DNA of 64,000 nt from Lottia gigantea. Its lineage: Eukaryota; Mollusca; Gastropoda; Lottiidae. The stretch covers positions 915,195 to 979,194 of the forward strand of contig NW_008709919.1 of assembly GCF_000327385.1 (NCBI RefSeq), written 5' to 3'. The position numbers and the translations under genes are program-made. Shown piece after piece: positions 12,501 to 24,911 of the stretch. The notes below the pieces were generated by a model that saw only the letters and a list, made by a program, of their open reading frames with translations, ran no database searches and was not told where the DNA came from. Within the stretch, counting starts at the first letter, position 1. Every line of letters starts with the position of its first letter.

Positions 12501-15364
12501 CGGCGTCTCATAAAAATTTGTGTTGATTTTATACAATGTCCAAGGTTGACCTAATCCTGACTAGACCTGTTGGTCCTGAATCCCAATGAGCATCAATTAT
12601 CAAAGGGAGTCTGCTTTAAGAATGACAAATATTTCGAAATAAAGCTAGAAAATGGACCTCCACATCCACCTAAATTAATCAAATATATGGACCAGCCCTA
12701 TTTGATAGATGTTATGGATTTTTTTAGATTGGATGGGTGCATCACGTCGTTTACTCAAATTTTCTACAGTTGTACACAATCGTGGTGTGGCAGATTTTAG
12801 ACCATATAGAGCCAAAGGACAATGGGAATGGCATCAATGTCACATGTAAGTCCTTTTCTGTGATGCCTTTTGACTATTTATGAGCGTGTGGCCCATCTGC
12901 TCATCTGGCTTACTGGTTGGCCGAAAGTGTTAATCCCTGGTTCCCAACACTTTGGACTCTTAGGATCCAATGTTCAAACAACCCGGGTACCCACTCAAAA
13001 CCATAGTACATAGATGCTTTGTTTAAACGTGACCTTTAATGTTACGTCTTAGTAATTCGTTACCCCCTTTTTGGCGCTCCGTTAAGAAAAGTGGCATAGC
13101 AGTCTCTGCACAGAGATGAACGACTGAGAAGCGCATGCAATAGAGATGAATGTACTATAGAGAAAGTCATCCATTAGTTGAAGGTATTTGATGGGAACTG
13201 AGATAACGTATATTTAGAATCATTCCCACTGTTTTATATCGGTATATATGCCAAGAAAAATACTGTCATGTTCCTTGTTTATCTTTCATTAACGATTCAC
13301 AACCGACAAAAACAACAATATATAATTATGTTGAATAACAATGTTAATTGAATACCTCCGTGAAAATAAGTTAATTCAATTCCCAAAAGAATGTTTGACG
13401 TAAGAGCAAAGATGCTGTTGTTTTAAATTCCGAACACAAATTAAAAGTACATCTTCAAGTACAGCCAAACTTGTATTGAGCAAAATTACATATAGAGCTC
13501 TTGTTTAGTAGTAATTCGTTGATACACCATTGGTGCTCGAGAGAACCATGCAAAAAGGTTTACTTTTCAATAATCAGCATTGAGCTGCCGATTGGATACT
13601 AGTAACACTTTGGGTACCATTAAACACCACACGGGTACCCCACAAACCATTTAAAAGTTTTTAACAATCAGCAATGAGCTGTAGATTGGGTACTAGTAAC
13701 CGTTTGGGGTACCACCAGCACCACATAAGGTACCCAAGAAATCATTACAAAATGTTTTTTCTAATAATCAGACATGCGCTGTCGATGAAGTTCAGTCATG
13801 ATCTGTTGATTGGGTACCAGAAACCAGTCCTCAAAGGCCTAATTAATTGGTTGCTTTATTGTTGATTGCAGGCATTATCACAGTATGGAAGTGTTCGCTC
13901 ATTATGATATTATAGATGAGCATGGTAATAGGTTAGCTGAAGGTAGTAAAGCTAGCTTTTGTTTAGAAGATTCACGATGTGAAAATGGGATAACACCGAA
14001 ATATGATTGTACTGGATTCGGTGACCAAGGTAGGCTACACGGGTGATTCATGGTTGGGATAAGGTCTCGCCACTGTGGTTTGTGAACAGCAATTATAAGT
14101 ATACATATCAATTCAGGAACATCTCCAAAGTAGCTGAATTGATGAAGAAACGAAAATTTGCCTGGAAAATAAATTTGAGACAGCAGCACAATTTCTAGAG
14201 CGCGAAATCGCCCGTGTTTTATCATGAATAAAGATATCATCGGGTCAACGTTCACAAAAAAAATCACCTACCTAAAATGGCGTGTAATCCAATCGATAGT
14301 GTTCCCTGCTGCTGATGCTCTGCATATACTCTATTGGCAAACTTGCACATGGTGCCTTTTCGCTTTGCAGAGAGTTTCTAGCCTAGAATATAAAATAAGA
14401 ACGATTTTGTATGTATTCTAAAAGATGCTTATAAGGGCAACACCCTCAATCAGAAACAAAACACATGTTCATCTCTCGTAAAAAATATACTTATACTTCA
14501 GGTTTCAGAATTCAGTGTCCTGTTTTTATTCCTTAGCTTGATTTCGTACCTTAAACTTTCCTTTAAAAAACTTCATGTTTCTGAGATCAACGTCCGAAAG
14601 AAGCATGCTTTCTTCCCTTAAACAAACCTTGTTTCTGAGAATAAGGACCTGTCTATGTTCCGCAAAAGGATCAACGGAAGCATGCTCTCCTCCCATAAAC
14701 AGACCTATGCACAATACTTGGTCTTTCTTTTTCAGGTTTATCGGTAAACTGTTCTGATAACTATATGAATGACATTGATTGTCAATGGATAGATATTACA
14801 GATATCCCCGTGGGAAAATATATATTTAAGGTTAGTTGAAATGGGTTGAGAGTTGTCTATTTGGCGCGTTTGGCCCAAACGAAAATGGCTAGCAGATTGT
14901 GGCATAACAGCATTGGAGAACCATTGATCTCAAGATCTTGGACTTCTTCGCTAGATTTTGCAAGAGACACATCAGAAAGCATCACAAAATGTATAAACTT
15001 CCTCTGAAAACATGGCAGGGTCATGAAATGCCTCGGAACTTGTTTACTATCCCTATGGATGGCAAACTTAGAGCTAAGACAAGACTTCCAACGTAAGGGG
15101 ACAAAAAAGGACTTATTTCATGATCATTTTGATGTTATCAGGAGAGAATGGGTGATGGTGGACATCATGCAAAGAACACTTGGTCATCTTGCATTGCGTA
15201 CAATCACTAATAAACATTTTGTACTTTGTATATTGTAGATGGAAGTAAATCCAAAACTTCTAGTGGCAGAGTTAGATTATGATAATAACGTAGCCGTTTG
15301 CGATTTGACATATACGATGTATAACGCATTTCTTCAAAATTGCCGATACGAGAGTTTATTGTGA
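6553..15364 (+). CDS. LOXL2: Lysyl oxidase-like protein (2 SRCR domains + LOX domain)
   Basis: A secreted copper amine oxidase expected to oxidise lysines in collagen/elastin-type matrix proteins to allysine. Nine exons: 6553-6826, 9440-9996, 10434-10607, 10916-11072, 12278-12418, 12728-12845, 13872-14029, 14736-14830, 15239-15364. Phases agree throughout and give 599 residues. A signal peptide (about 1-26; Met at 6553 or 6577) precedes SRCR1 (about 31-134, six Cys). A 140-residue linker follows, first Thr/Pro/Lys-rich, then acidic. SRCR2 is about 278-385, and the catalytic domain runs from 388 to the end. The copper motif [13 protein letters not shown] is complete across the exon 6/7 junction. 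Both residues of the lysyl-tyrosylquinone cofactor are present: Lys in EGSKASFC and Tyr in [11 protein letters not shown]. Vertebrate LOXL2-4 have four SRCR domains; two is an invertebrate-type arrangement. A 9-nt micro-exon at 9351-9359 is possible. Family call is sure; one-to-one orthology with LOXL2 is not. Confidence 0.9.
7734..8037 (-). mobile_element. MITE family A, copy 1 (TTAA-flanked)
   Basis: A non-autonomous DNA transposon of about 304 bp in LOXL intron 1. It starts TTAAAGGGACA and ends TGTCCCTTTAA, a short terminal inverted repeat next to TTAA (or TA) on both sides. Reverse-complemented, its interior matches the copies at 37524 and 38923, including GTATCTTAAA.TGACGAGTC and GGATTTGAAGGCTCAAAT. 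It has no coding capacity. TTAA targets suggest piggyBac-type mobilisation, but a TA target cannot be excluded. Confidence 0.8.
11832..11904 (-). tRNA. tRNA-Arg (anticodon CCG)
   Basis: The minus strand folds as a full 73-nt cloverleaf. Acceptor GGCCCTG pairs with CAGGGTC, with discriminator G. The D-arm/A-box region reads TGGCCTAATGG. The anticodon stem TCGGC/GCCGA holds the loop CTCCGGA, giving anticodon CCG. The B-box is GGTTCGAGTCC. A TTTT run follows within about 10 nt on the minus strand, as expected for RNA polymerase III termination. No intron is seen. It lies antisense inside LOXL intron 4 and looks functional. Confidence 0.95.
13550..13830. repeat. ~100-bp tandem repeat, 2-3 diverged copies
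   Basis: In LOXL intron 6, units starting near 13559, 13660 and 13757 share AATAATCAGCATTGAGCTG, GATTGGGTACTAGTAAC and GGGTACC blocks. The copies are diverged, so the array is old. Confidence 0.7.
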
Positions 15365-17949
15365 TAATTCGATTAATATTACCTATTAAGTTACAGAAAA
15401 TAAGAATTGATTAGCCTTGGTAAAGCCTCCGATAGACCGTTTCATGGCTATGCGTTCTTTGAGGCGGCAGAACGTAATGAGTATGCAAGAGTACCAATTT
15501 TCACGATAATTTCACAATTTCAAATCATCCCACAATTTTAGAATCATTTATCCCTTTCAGTGTTATAATATGAACACCAGCAGGTATACAAATTATTGCT
15601 CAAATTTTTATAACGGGATGTAGGAACTAAATTTCCGGTGAGTATGCCTAACCATGGAACGGCCTGTTTGTAATTCGAAGTTTGCACTTTGAACCAAACG
15701 TGAAGCATATACGTCATGTAGGCATTGTTGTATTGACTTTGTTGTATTAGATATGCATAATATACGGATACTAGAAACACGTATATTCAATTCAAAACTG
15801 TAGGTCCTACATATAATATTATATACCGTATTATAAACACATCGATGTTAGATGAGCTTTCTCAGTATTGAGAACAATTTGTTTTAATAGGGAAATAACT
15901 CTACAGTGTAATCATCTTTTGTATATCTGTTTAAGACAATAAATAACCCGATAATTAAAGATTGTACTTTTTAAAATCACAATGCTCAGTAATTTAAGCC
16001 CACCAATACCCCAGTCTTGTGTATGAATCATCCCGTCTTCATTAGCCCACATGGTGCCGAAAAGTAGGGCGTAACACTCTATTCAGTTCATTTCATTTGT
16101 GTATGAAGACATGAAAGGTGCAATGTGTGGATCTCTAGATTGAAAGGAGAAGTACCGCTATGTATATTATATGACATAAAAACTTAATATGTTTCAATTT
16201 ATTTTTTCAATTGTCCCTTTGAAGCATCTTTCTGGCAAGCGAACAAACGGAAGCCTACTGAGAACATCTATGAATTTAAGACTTTTCTGTTGCACTTCAA
16301 GGGAAGTAACTCTTACTCAATTTCAAAAACGGTTGGTCAATTTTTATCATTGTGGTTTACTGATATACAATACAAACACATGTAGATAAACATCATATTG
16401 GGTGATAGCAAGCGGATATTTTGGGTAGTAACAAATTTTGAAAGTATGACAGAATATTCAACTCTGGACATCTCGTACACAAATTTTTTCTCCGATATTG
16501 AGTATTGGAATTGACTTTAGAATTTAATAGTTTAAATTAACAAATGTTTAAATAGAAATTGTCCATTGCACGCAATTGGTCTAATAATTAAGATTTTATA
16601 ACTATATCTTTTTTTATTTCGACTTTTTGAGACAACGTAAGTCTCTCCACGAAACGATTGTTACAAAAATTGATCGAGTAAAATTCTGAACACAATGCGG
16701 TCCGAGAATTCAGCTCGACATTGCTCTGTTGAAGGATGATCAACAAACCAGAGCGATATGATAAAACATTCACTAAAATGTATGACATGTACTCACGATC
16801 ATGATGTCCGAAAAACACGTCCGAAACTCTGTCATTTCAATGGTAGATCTTTCAAGATATATTCTGAATTTATGAACATTACTATGCTTCGTTCTTCGTT
16901 CAATAAACGTAACTGTACTATGGTTTTGCTAACTGAACTCGGTTTAAAGAATAGATTGACTTTAAAGGCAAAATTAAAACATGAGCGAAATCAATGAACA
17001 CGATTATTCAATTATTTTTATAAATTGGTATTACCTCGTCGCGCGATGAGCTAATTATGTTTGTCATATATCGTGGTGGTTATGTGGTCAAGAACGCGTT
17101 CGTGGTAAACGATTGATCGCCTTATTCCAATTAACAAGTTTGGGGTCAGACAGTTTTCCTTTACGTAAAGTGAATAATAACATAAAACTACCACAAATCT
17201 CCAAAACACGACAACAGGAGAACGTGCACCAAAAATAGAATTCATCAAAATCTCCTCAAATTACAAGACGTCAATAAAACGGAAGTGATCGAATTCTATA
17301 AAACAATTGGTTGTTTCGGACTAAGATATTCAAATTCAATCTACGATGCTCTAAACGAACAGACCCTATGTTAAGAAGGAATATGGCGGTTAAGAATCGA
17401 TTTTTCGATTCGAATACATAAAGTTTTGTACAGATAATTTTAGCCTGAATGTAATCGTGGTCAAAATAAGGTATGACTTTTATTTCAGTATTTCAGTAAA
17501 CGTTTATCAAAAAAATTAAAAGTTACGGAATAAAGACTGTCACGGACTTGATATTGACACGTCAACAAGCACATGTTTTTATTGAGCATCTTTTCTCCCT
17601 GATACAACAAAGTGTTTTCTTAATAGAATTTCATCTTCGAGCCCACTTGACTGTTATAGAAATATGAAGTTTTAAGATTAAAATTTGAAATTACACGTCC
17701 CTCATAGAAATTACACAGAAAAATGTATAAAATTTTGAGGGAAATTGTCATTGTCTTTCAAACTATAAGTTTACGATTTATTTACTATTTAAATTAAAAT
17801 TTTACACAGTTATACCTGAATAAATATTCAGCTCCGTTACTGACGACAGTAGCTTGTTTAAACTGAAATTATAGTGCAAAATAGGGTCCTTTGTAGCTGT
17901 ATCTACACATTTTCTTATTTTAGTACCCCGTAACCAATCATTCGACGCC
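15365..17949. other. Intergenic LOXL-ZP gene, no gene seen
   Basis: 3' flank of LOXL and 5' flank of the ZP gene. A canonical AATAAA at 15938-15943 could serve LOXL, about 575 bp after its stop. Short open frames on both strands (up to 85 codons) show no signal peptide, domain or codon pattern that I trust. Motifs like AAGGGAAGTAACTC near 16299 resemble ends of molluscan dispersed repeats. Confidence 0.5.
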
Positions 17950-20900
17950 ATGGTGAAGGTTTTAAGTGTTTTGGTGTTAGTTTTTAGTTTTGTACAGGTA
18001 AATCTATCTTTGCACATTATTTTGAACACCTGAAAACAACCAACCCCGCCTCCAACCACACCCTCCCATAAAGCAGAGCTTTACGATTTTGAAAGTAGGA
18101 TTTTGGGATCCATTTAAGCAGCTTAAAGTGTTCGGAGACTGCTCAAAGCGGCGTTTGAAAACTGTCATGTTGTAGTAGTCTCTCTTAGTAGTAGCTTCTA
18201 AAAGTGATGTTTTCAGGAGCTACACGCTAACCCTATATCTTAATCTTGTTACTGTATAGTTTATGAATTAGAATTCCTATTAATTTCAGTCATGTTGTCA
18301 AGTTTCTCCTATAGAACCAGAAGTTATTGGAGATTGTAAGTATATTTTGGAGGTTTTGTTAATTTCGGTTTATAAAAGGTCATTCGGTGTTTAAAGTATC
18401 GTAATACCGAATTTCAAATTATTGTGGTCAAAGACAGTAAAGTATTGCCTTGAAAGACAACAATTTTTATCACTGTTTATGCTGCACAAATAATTGACTA
18501 ACTTATACAGTGTGGTCAAATGGAATGTATAATGTTTTGTCAACTTTAGTAACTATACATTGTGGTCAAGTCGTATTTGTAATATTTTATATATTACAGT
18601 AACTATACAGTGTGGTCAAGTGGAATGTATAATGTTTTGTCAATTTTAGTAACTATACATTGTGGTTAAGTGGTATTTGTAATGTTTTTCATATTTCAGT
18701 AACTATACATTGTGGTTAAGTGGTATTTGTAATATTTTGTATATTTCAGTAACTATACATTGTGGTTAAGTGGTATAAATAATGTTTTGTGTATTTCAGT
18801 AACTATACATTGTGGTCAAGCGGTATTTGTAATATTTTGTATATTTCAGTAACTATACATTCTGGTCAAGTCGTATTTGTAATATTTTATATATTTCAGT
18901 AACTATACATTGTGGTTAAGTGGTATAAATAAGGTTTTGTTAATTTCAGTAACTATACATTGTGGTTAATTGGTATAAATAATGTTTTGTTAATTTCAGT
19001 AACTATACATTGTGGTTAAGTGGTATAAATAATGTTTTGTTAATTTCAGTAACTATACATTGTCGTCAATTCGTAATTGTAATGTTTTGTATATTTCAGT
19101 AACTACACACATTGTGGTCAAGCGGTATTTGTTTTGTAAAATTCAGTGGTATATATCATTTTTGTCAATTTCAGTAACTATACATTGTGGTCGAAGTGAT
19201 ACAAGCATTGTAAATATCACGTATTATGGAGATATTAATATGATGTTTATAGAAGATAAATATGAAGAATGTAGCTCTGAGGAAATTTCACCGGCACATC
19301 ATGTTATTTACAATATCAACGGTCGAGATTGTGGATTCCAAGTTAGTATAGCTTTATGTGATATTGTACTGAAATTGATAATTTTAACTCAATGTCATGA
19401 ATCTTTATTCTGTTATACGTGTATAACATCTATGTCGTCACTCCATTTCAGCAGATTGTGGATCCTTATTTTCGTCCAATACTACTTTTACCTGGCTTCA
19501 TTGAAGGGGCCCATGGAAAGCGCTCTTGACCCGTCATCAAAACCCTTCAATTGGACTATTTTTTTGAATTAATGAATTTGTATTTGATCATTTCGTTTCT
19601 GAAGGAATTTAACAACACTAATACGTGGGCAGTAACAGTGAGATTACAGAAAGGGTTTTTGGTGACGGCAGCTGATAAGAAGGTAAATTTGGTGTGTGCT
19701 TATGATGATGATGTAGCTGGTGGTACAATAATTAACTCTACTTACGACCCGGTCCAACCACAGCAAATGAACAAAATCAATACAGAAAATGTTATGTAAG
19801 TTTGGATGAGTTTTCGTTTTTGTTGCAATATCTTCGCGGAGAATGATTGCAGGATATCTCAATCACAAATGTCCTGATTAGAATACATTCCTTGACCTGG
19901 TTTACTTTACTTAATCTGGAGCTGGCAACATCGACCAATGACATTGTCTATCAGTGTAATATTCAAGGTTAAAATTCTGTAAAATTTGTCAAGACGAGTT
20001 TGTTGCGCTTTAATGTAAAAGTTTAGCATCCCACAGAGCTTGGAAAGGTGGTATTAGAACTTCAGGGATCTGCTAAGGAAATTCATGTGAATATAACCAA
20101 AAGCTGATACATCTCTAGCAGGAATATAGTCATCAACTTATTTGCCTTAAGTTGATAGAACCCAATCTTGCTACACAAATACCTTTCAGAACAAAAGCCC
20201 ATATCGGTTTAGTCCACAGTCATTAAAAAAACAACAACTGGATGCAGCAACAATTGATCCAAATTTTCCGAAATTCCGGCAATTCTTTCTAACGTATATG
20301 CAAACTATCATCTAACAAAGGTAATTGTAAGATAACTATACACCTTCAGGGCCAAAACTCAACTTACGTACTGCAAATTGAATAAAAAAAACAAAAACAG
20401 CAGATGGTGAAATTCTAATATTTTGAACAATCAGCAGAGCTATATTGTGTACAAACAGAATCGCTGGTAGTTTCTTTAAAGTTGGCTGTTGATTGAAGAC
20501 CAGATCCGGTGATAAGATTTCTCAAATTACAGTAGTTGGTGCTATGATCCAAAACAGCATACCAAGTTTCTGAAGTACTGAACCCATGAACTTTACATAC
20601 GTTGCTACTCTGGGTGAAAGAGAAGGTCAAGTCATCCTTGTAATGTTTCTTTGGTGTTTCGTGGGTAGCTGTGACTTTCATTCCGGAGTCGGAAACCAGA
20701 CTGTACAGACATTTCTCACCACCATTAGCACATCCGGCAGGTCCATTCAATGCCTTGATTTGGTCTGTTATTTTGGTTTTAACATCTGCGCATTGACCAG
20801 CTACTTCCCAATCCACTTTACATGAAGCATGGAATGGCATAGATAATACGCCTGACGTGGCACAGACAAAGAGCACAAAACTTAATCCGATCATGATGAG

Positions 20901-23900
20901 CGAAAATTTGGTTTCTAACTGAGCAAAAAATAGCTTAAAGGTTAATTTATTATAAAATTCTTATCTGTTTCGAAGTTAAACGTGGGAATGCGACATGTTT
21001 TCTGGTCTTTGTTTTTTTTATCTATAATTTCGAACCTTTTGACCTCTATTATATGTGTGTTAGAATAAAATTGACGATTCAGTGCCTCAATACATCATTT
21101 TAGCTGACTCATAAATGAATAAGCGTCCCTTTACAAAATAATACAAACCGTACCTGCAGTTGTCGACAGTGAACCGACTGTCAATGGAAGCTCAAATGTA
21201 ATTACAGCCCTACGTATATTTTTTTCTGGATTTTTATTCTTATCGAAATGTTTTTTTACTTGGTAGCAATGAATTGACATCTTTCATTTGCCCAGGAAGC
21301 TACCGAGTATATATTGTTTCAAAATCTTATTTTACATAATTTATCACCTAGGATCACCGCGATAACATCTATTCCTTTATTTTTAACAGTTTACAAAACG
21401 AAGCTAAAATTAAAGACACAATCATCAACGTTTTATCAGATATGATAGACGGACAAGCAAATGTTACTGTTGAAGTATTGGATAAAAATGGAGAGCCGGT
21501 GACTGTTCTTTATCCCGATCATGTTTTCCGTCTGAGAATTACTTTCCCAACCCTCTTAGGTAATAGTGTATTAAACCGAGTACGGTAGTAATTATATCAT
21601 TCGCATTCAAAGATTCCTAGAGAATGGTGAAGAACCTCAGATTATGCTAGTCTCCTAGGTCTTTTCTCAACCTATTATCGATAAGATCTCGTGTACAAAA
21701 GATCCCTTAGAATAAGCATTGAGACGGTTGTCGCTATCTAGGCAGGAAATGCTCTGTACTGGAACACCACTCTGCGACTGGATTATTGTTATAAAGAAAT
21801 CAGAAAATCAATTGTCGTGGCTGCTGTGGCGTTTCATATAATTGTAACGGACTTAAGGTCCAGCATATATTACGATAAGTTAGTAATGCAAATTACTAAT
21901 TAAATTAATATATTCTTTCAGCCACGTTGTTTGTATTTTTAGCTTCATCTTTCAATTCACCCATAGTAAAAGAATGTATGTTTAGTAGTTCATCTGAGGA
22001 AAACCTAGCGTACCTCATTAATAATGGGTAAATATTGTTCTTTTCGTTATCAACATGAGGGTATATGAGGCTCTCGTATTTTGACAAGAGTGACCTCGGA
22101 TGGTCCATTCAGGTCCCTTGTAACCACTACTAATTTACTACTATTACGACCCCTGCCCTCGTGTATACGCTGTTCATAAACTTGCAAGTAAACGATGGAC
22201 GGATTAGATTCCCCACTTTGTGTGTCTTCCGTATAAATGCAAATCTAAGGGCAAAAATACTTCAATTTATTTTTCCACAGAGAGGGATTTATTTTTACAT
22301 TTTTTGGCCTTGTACATTCTGTTATTGTTAATTCTCTGAAAACTTATCTACATAACGGACGCAAATAAGTGTCAAATGATGCTGTATCATTACTTAAGCT
22401 GTATTGCAGACAGATCCCCTATATGGTCATCATTTTGATTCATTCAAGTTTGTTATTAAATTGGTATAATAATTCTATGAATATAATTGTAGGTGTGGAA
22501 ATATTCGATTTACAAATGTTTTCAACCCAGTAGAAATTAACGAGGTCGAATCCGGGAGATTTTTGGCAGAAACTGCCGAATTCAAAATCCCGAAAATATG
22601 GTTACTGCAACATGATAGTGTATCTATATTTTGTAAAGTTATCATATGTAAAAAGTCATTACAATATTCACAAGTAAGTAATATGTTATCTGATGTATCA
22701 TCACTAGGGTCTTTATCTGACGCATTATCACAACTGCATTTATCTTACTGTAACATATCTGATGTATCTTCGCTGATTTATCATCACCAGTATCTTTATC
22801 TGATATATCTTCATGGATGTTTATAATCACTAATGCATTGGTCCGTTTAATCATCACTGATGTATTTACCTTATATATCTTCGCTGCTGTATCTTATTCT
22901 TAACCAATGATGCATTTATCTGATGTATCATCAGTGGATGCATTTATCTAATATATCACCAGTGGATGCATTTATCTAATATATCATCACTAGATGCATT
23001 TATCGGATGTATCATCACTGATTTATTTATCTAATGTATCATCACTAGATGCATTTATCTGATCACTGATTTATTTATCTGCTTTTTACATTATTGGTGT
23101 GTTTATCTGATGTGTTCATCAATTTTCTGATTAATTTCAGTTATGCCCATTACCCATTGACATAAAAGCAGCAAAGAAAGGCGATATATTGAAGATAGAT
23201 GGAAGGACACCAAACTTGACATTAAAGAGAATTTGGCTCCCTCCTATACTACCAGTGGTTGCCAGTAAGTTAGCTTCGTCAGTTTTCATACAACACACTC
23301 CTAGTCTATCTCGAAGAGAAAAAATATGCTTGCCACTGTTGCCATTCAAGAAACCATTATTTTGCTTTGAAAACTTCCTCATTTATGATTGATATACTTC
23401 CTCGTGAATATGAAAAGTGCATTAGCAGCAACCAATGTATTGGATTTTGAATTTCGTATTCCAGTTAGGATCGTCGGATATTTTCCCCTTTTACTATTGA
23501 CAAATGTTAATATAAAATGTTCTTATTTGTAGATATGGAAAAACAAACCGGAACCACTGAGGAAAAATCCTGGAGTTATCTTCCATATCTGATAATTGCC
23601 ATCGTTTTGTTTGTTCTTTTGATTGTCTTTACTGCCATCCTCTTTTGTGTCATTCGAGAACAGATCAAGGCAAACAAATCGAAAGAACCCGACACCATAA
23701 AGCGACTAGCTGCAGTAGATCCTACCCGTCCAATACTATGGCCAGTAGTTAAAAGTAATAACAAGAATTATCCCATTATCTCCAAAGTGGGTAAATCCTG
23801 GTTTAAGCGGCTCCAATCGCAACAAATTGCTGGAGTAGGATATCCTTGTCTGCCACCTACAAATTACCTTATACAGACTAATAACTCAAACCAAGCGTAT

Positions 23901-24911
23901 CAACTCGTTAGTCAACCACTTCAATTTGTCAACCAAGATCCTAACCTTAACCCTCCTGTCCAAACCCAACATTATTTTGTAAATCAACCTGCACAGAACA
24001 GTAATTTTGGAAGTCAGCCTATTGTTGTAAATCAACCTACTAATCAACCCATCCAAAGGTCTAATTCAATTCAAAGTAATATAGGAATTCAGCCTTACCT
24101 AAGTAATACTAGTATATATCCACAACAAAATCCTCTCAGTAGCCAAACCGGTCAATTTAGTGTTGGAAACATGATATTCCATGCTGATGCCAGGGCTCAG
24201 CCTTTACAAACCAATGATGGTACTCTGCCTCCAAACGTCAATAAGCCTATCCAAGTTTCAAGACACAGCCCAGTCACACAACCTGTACAATTTGTCAACA
24301 CTGGTTTTCCGCAACTAGCATCGGTATCTTCACCAGCTGGTGTTCAACGAAGAGTAATGCCGCAGCCGGTAATAATGAATCCACCACAGCCCGTGAACCC
24401 TATGCATGTAAACCGCCCGGTTCCCACTTATAACATCAGCCCACTACCAAGAGCTCAAAGTTACCCAACTCTTTCAAACGGATATGGAAACAATGTTATT
24501 TATGAAATATGGCCTCCCGATATGCCGAGACCGGTTCCTCTCGGATTTAGTGATTGGGTTGACGATAGGCATTATTATCCACCGCCTTGGTGGCCATCAT
24601 ACGACGATTATCCGGTGGATGATCCAAGATATTATGATCCAAATCCAAGATATTATGATCCATACCTATATCGAGATGTGTATGATGATCGATATAGAAG
24701 GCGGGGAGATTATCCAAATTGCTACAATAGACCATTAGCAAGAACCACGAGTTTGATAGATGTTATGGATTCAGTCCTCAACAATGATCGAAGAAGGAGA
24801 CCCCGAAGAAGGTATTACTCTGATTTCGAATTGAATGTTCAACGTCCTCGAGAGAGACGCTATGAATATTACGAACCAGACAGACCCCGCTACCGATTGT
24901 CACGAAGTTAA
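17950..24911 (+). CDS. ZP-domain transmembrane protein with Q/N/P-rich cytoplasmic tail
   Basis: A type I membrane protein with a zona pellucida polymerisation domain, likely an apical-surface or matrix filament component. Exons: 17950-17997, 18290-18335, 19175-19341, 19605-19795, 21390-21559, 21943-22027 (or from 21922), 22493-22673, 23141-23264, 23533-24911. Phases agree and give 796 residues (803 with the alternative start). The signal peptide is MVKVLSVLVLVFSFVQ. ZP-N has Cys in IHCG, EECS, RDCG and LVCAY; ZP-C has KECMF, NGCGN, IFCKV, IICKK and LCPLP. No clear furin site lies before the membrane span (about 354-377, YLIIAIVLFVLLIVFTAILF). The roughly 420-residue tail is rich in Asn, Gln and Pro with VNQP/QPIQ motifs, then in Tyr, Asp and Arg (PRYYDPNPRYYDPY). 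AATAAA lies at 24918-24923, just after the stop. A minisatellite built on exon 3 fills intron 2. Orthologue not identified. Confidence 0.85.
18498..19174 (+). repeat. 50-bp minisatellite carrying the exon 3 splice acceptor
   Basis: About 13 copies of a 50-bp unit in ZP intron 2, each running TTTCAG, then TAACTATACATTGTGGT, then an AT-rich spacer. Copies begin near 18498, 18548, 18598 and so on to 19100. The true exon 3 starts with the same sequence at 19175, so the unit contains the polypyrimidine tract, the AG acceptor and about 20 nt of coding sequence. The copy at 19100 is in frame with the exon. Confidence 0.92.
20415..20894 (-). CDS. Secreted eight-cysteine protein, nested in ZP gene intron 4
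   Basis: An intronless 159-residue frame. It has a clear signal peptide (MIGLSFVLFVCATSGVLS) and a mature part of about 140 residues with eight cysteines (ASCKVDWE, GQCAD, AGCANG, EKCLY, NVCKV, YCNLR, VCTQ, DCSKY), enough for four disulfides. GGEKCLYSLVS and ATHETPKKHYKDDLTFSF recall, from memory, a family of small secreted proteins of unknown function in fish and invertebrates; I cannot name it. A TATA-like TTTTATAATAA lies on the minus strand about 60 nt upstream of the start (20949-20959). Being single-exon and antisense in an intron is consistent with retroposition, but no poly(A) remnant is obvious. Function unknown. Confidence 0.8.
   Translation of the reverse strand: MIGLSFVLFVCATSGVLSMPFHASCKVDWEVAGQCADVKTKITDQIKALNGPAGCANGGEKCLYSLVSDSGMKVTATHETPKKHYKDDLTFSFTQSSNVCKVHGFSTSETWYAVLDHSTNYCNLRNLITGSGLQSTANFKETTSDSVCTQYSSADCSKY
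22675..23128. repeat. ~30-bp degenerate minisatellite
   Basis: ZP intron 7 is largely imperfect repeats of TGCATTTATCTGATGTATCATCACTAG. It ends a few bases before the exon 8 acceptor at 23140. It contains no coding sequence. Confidence 0.8.
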
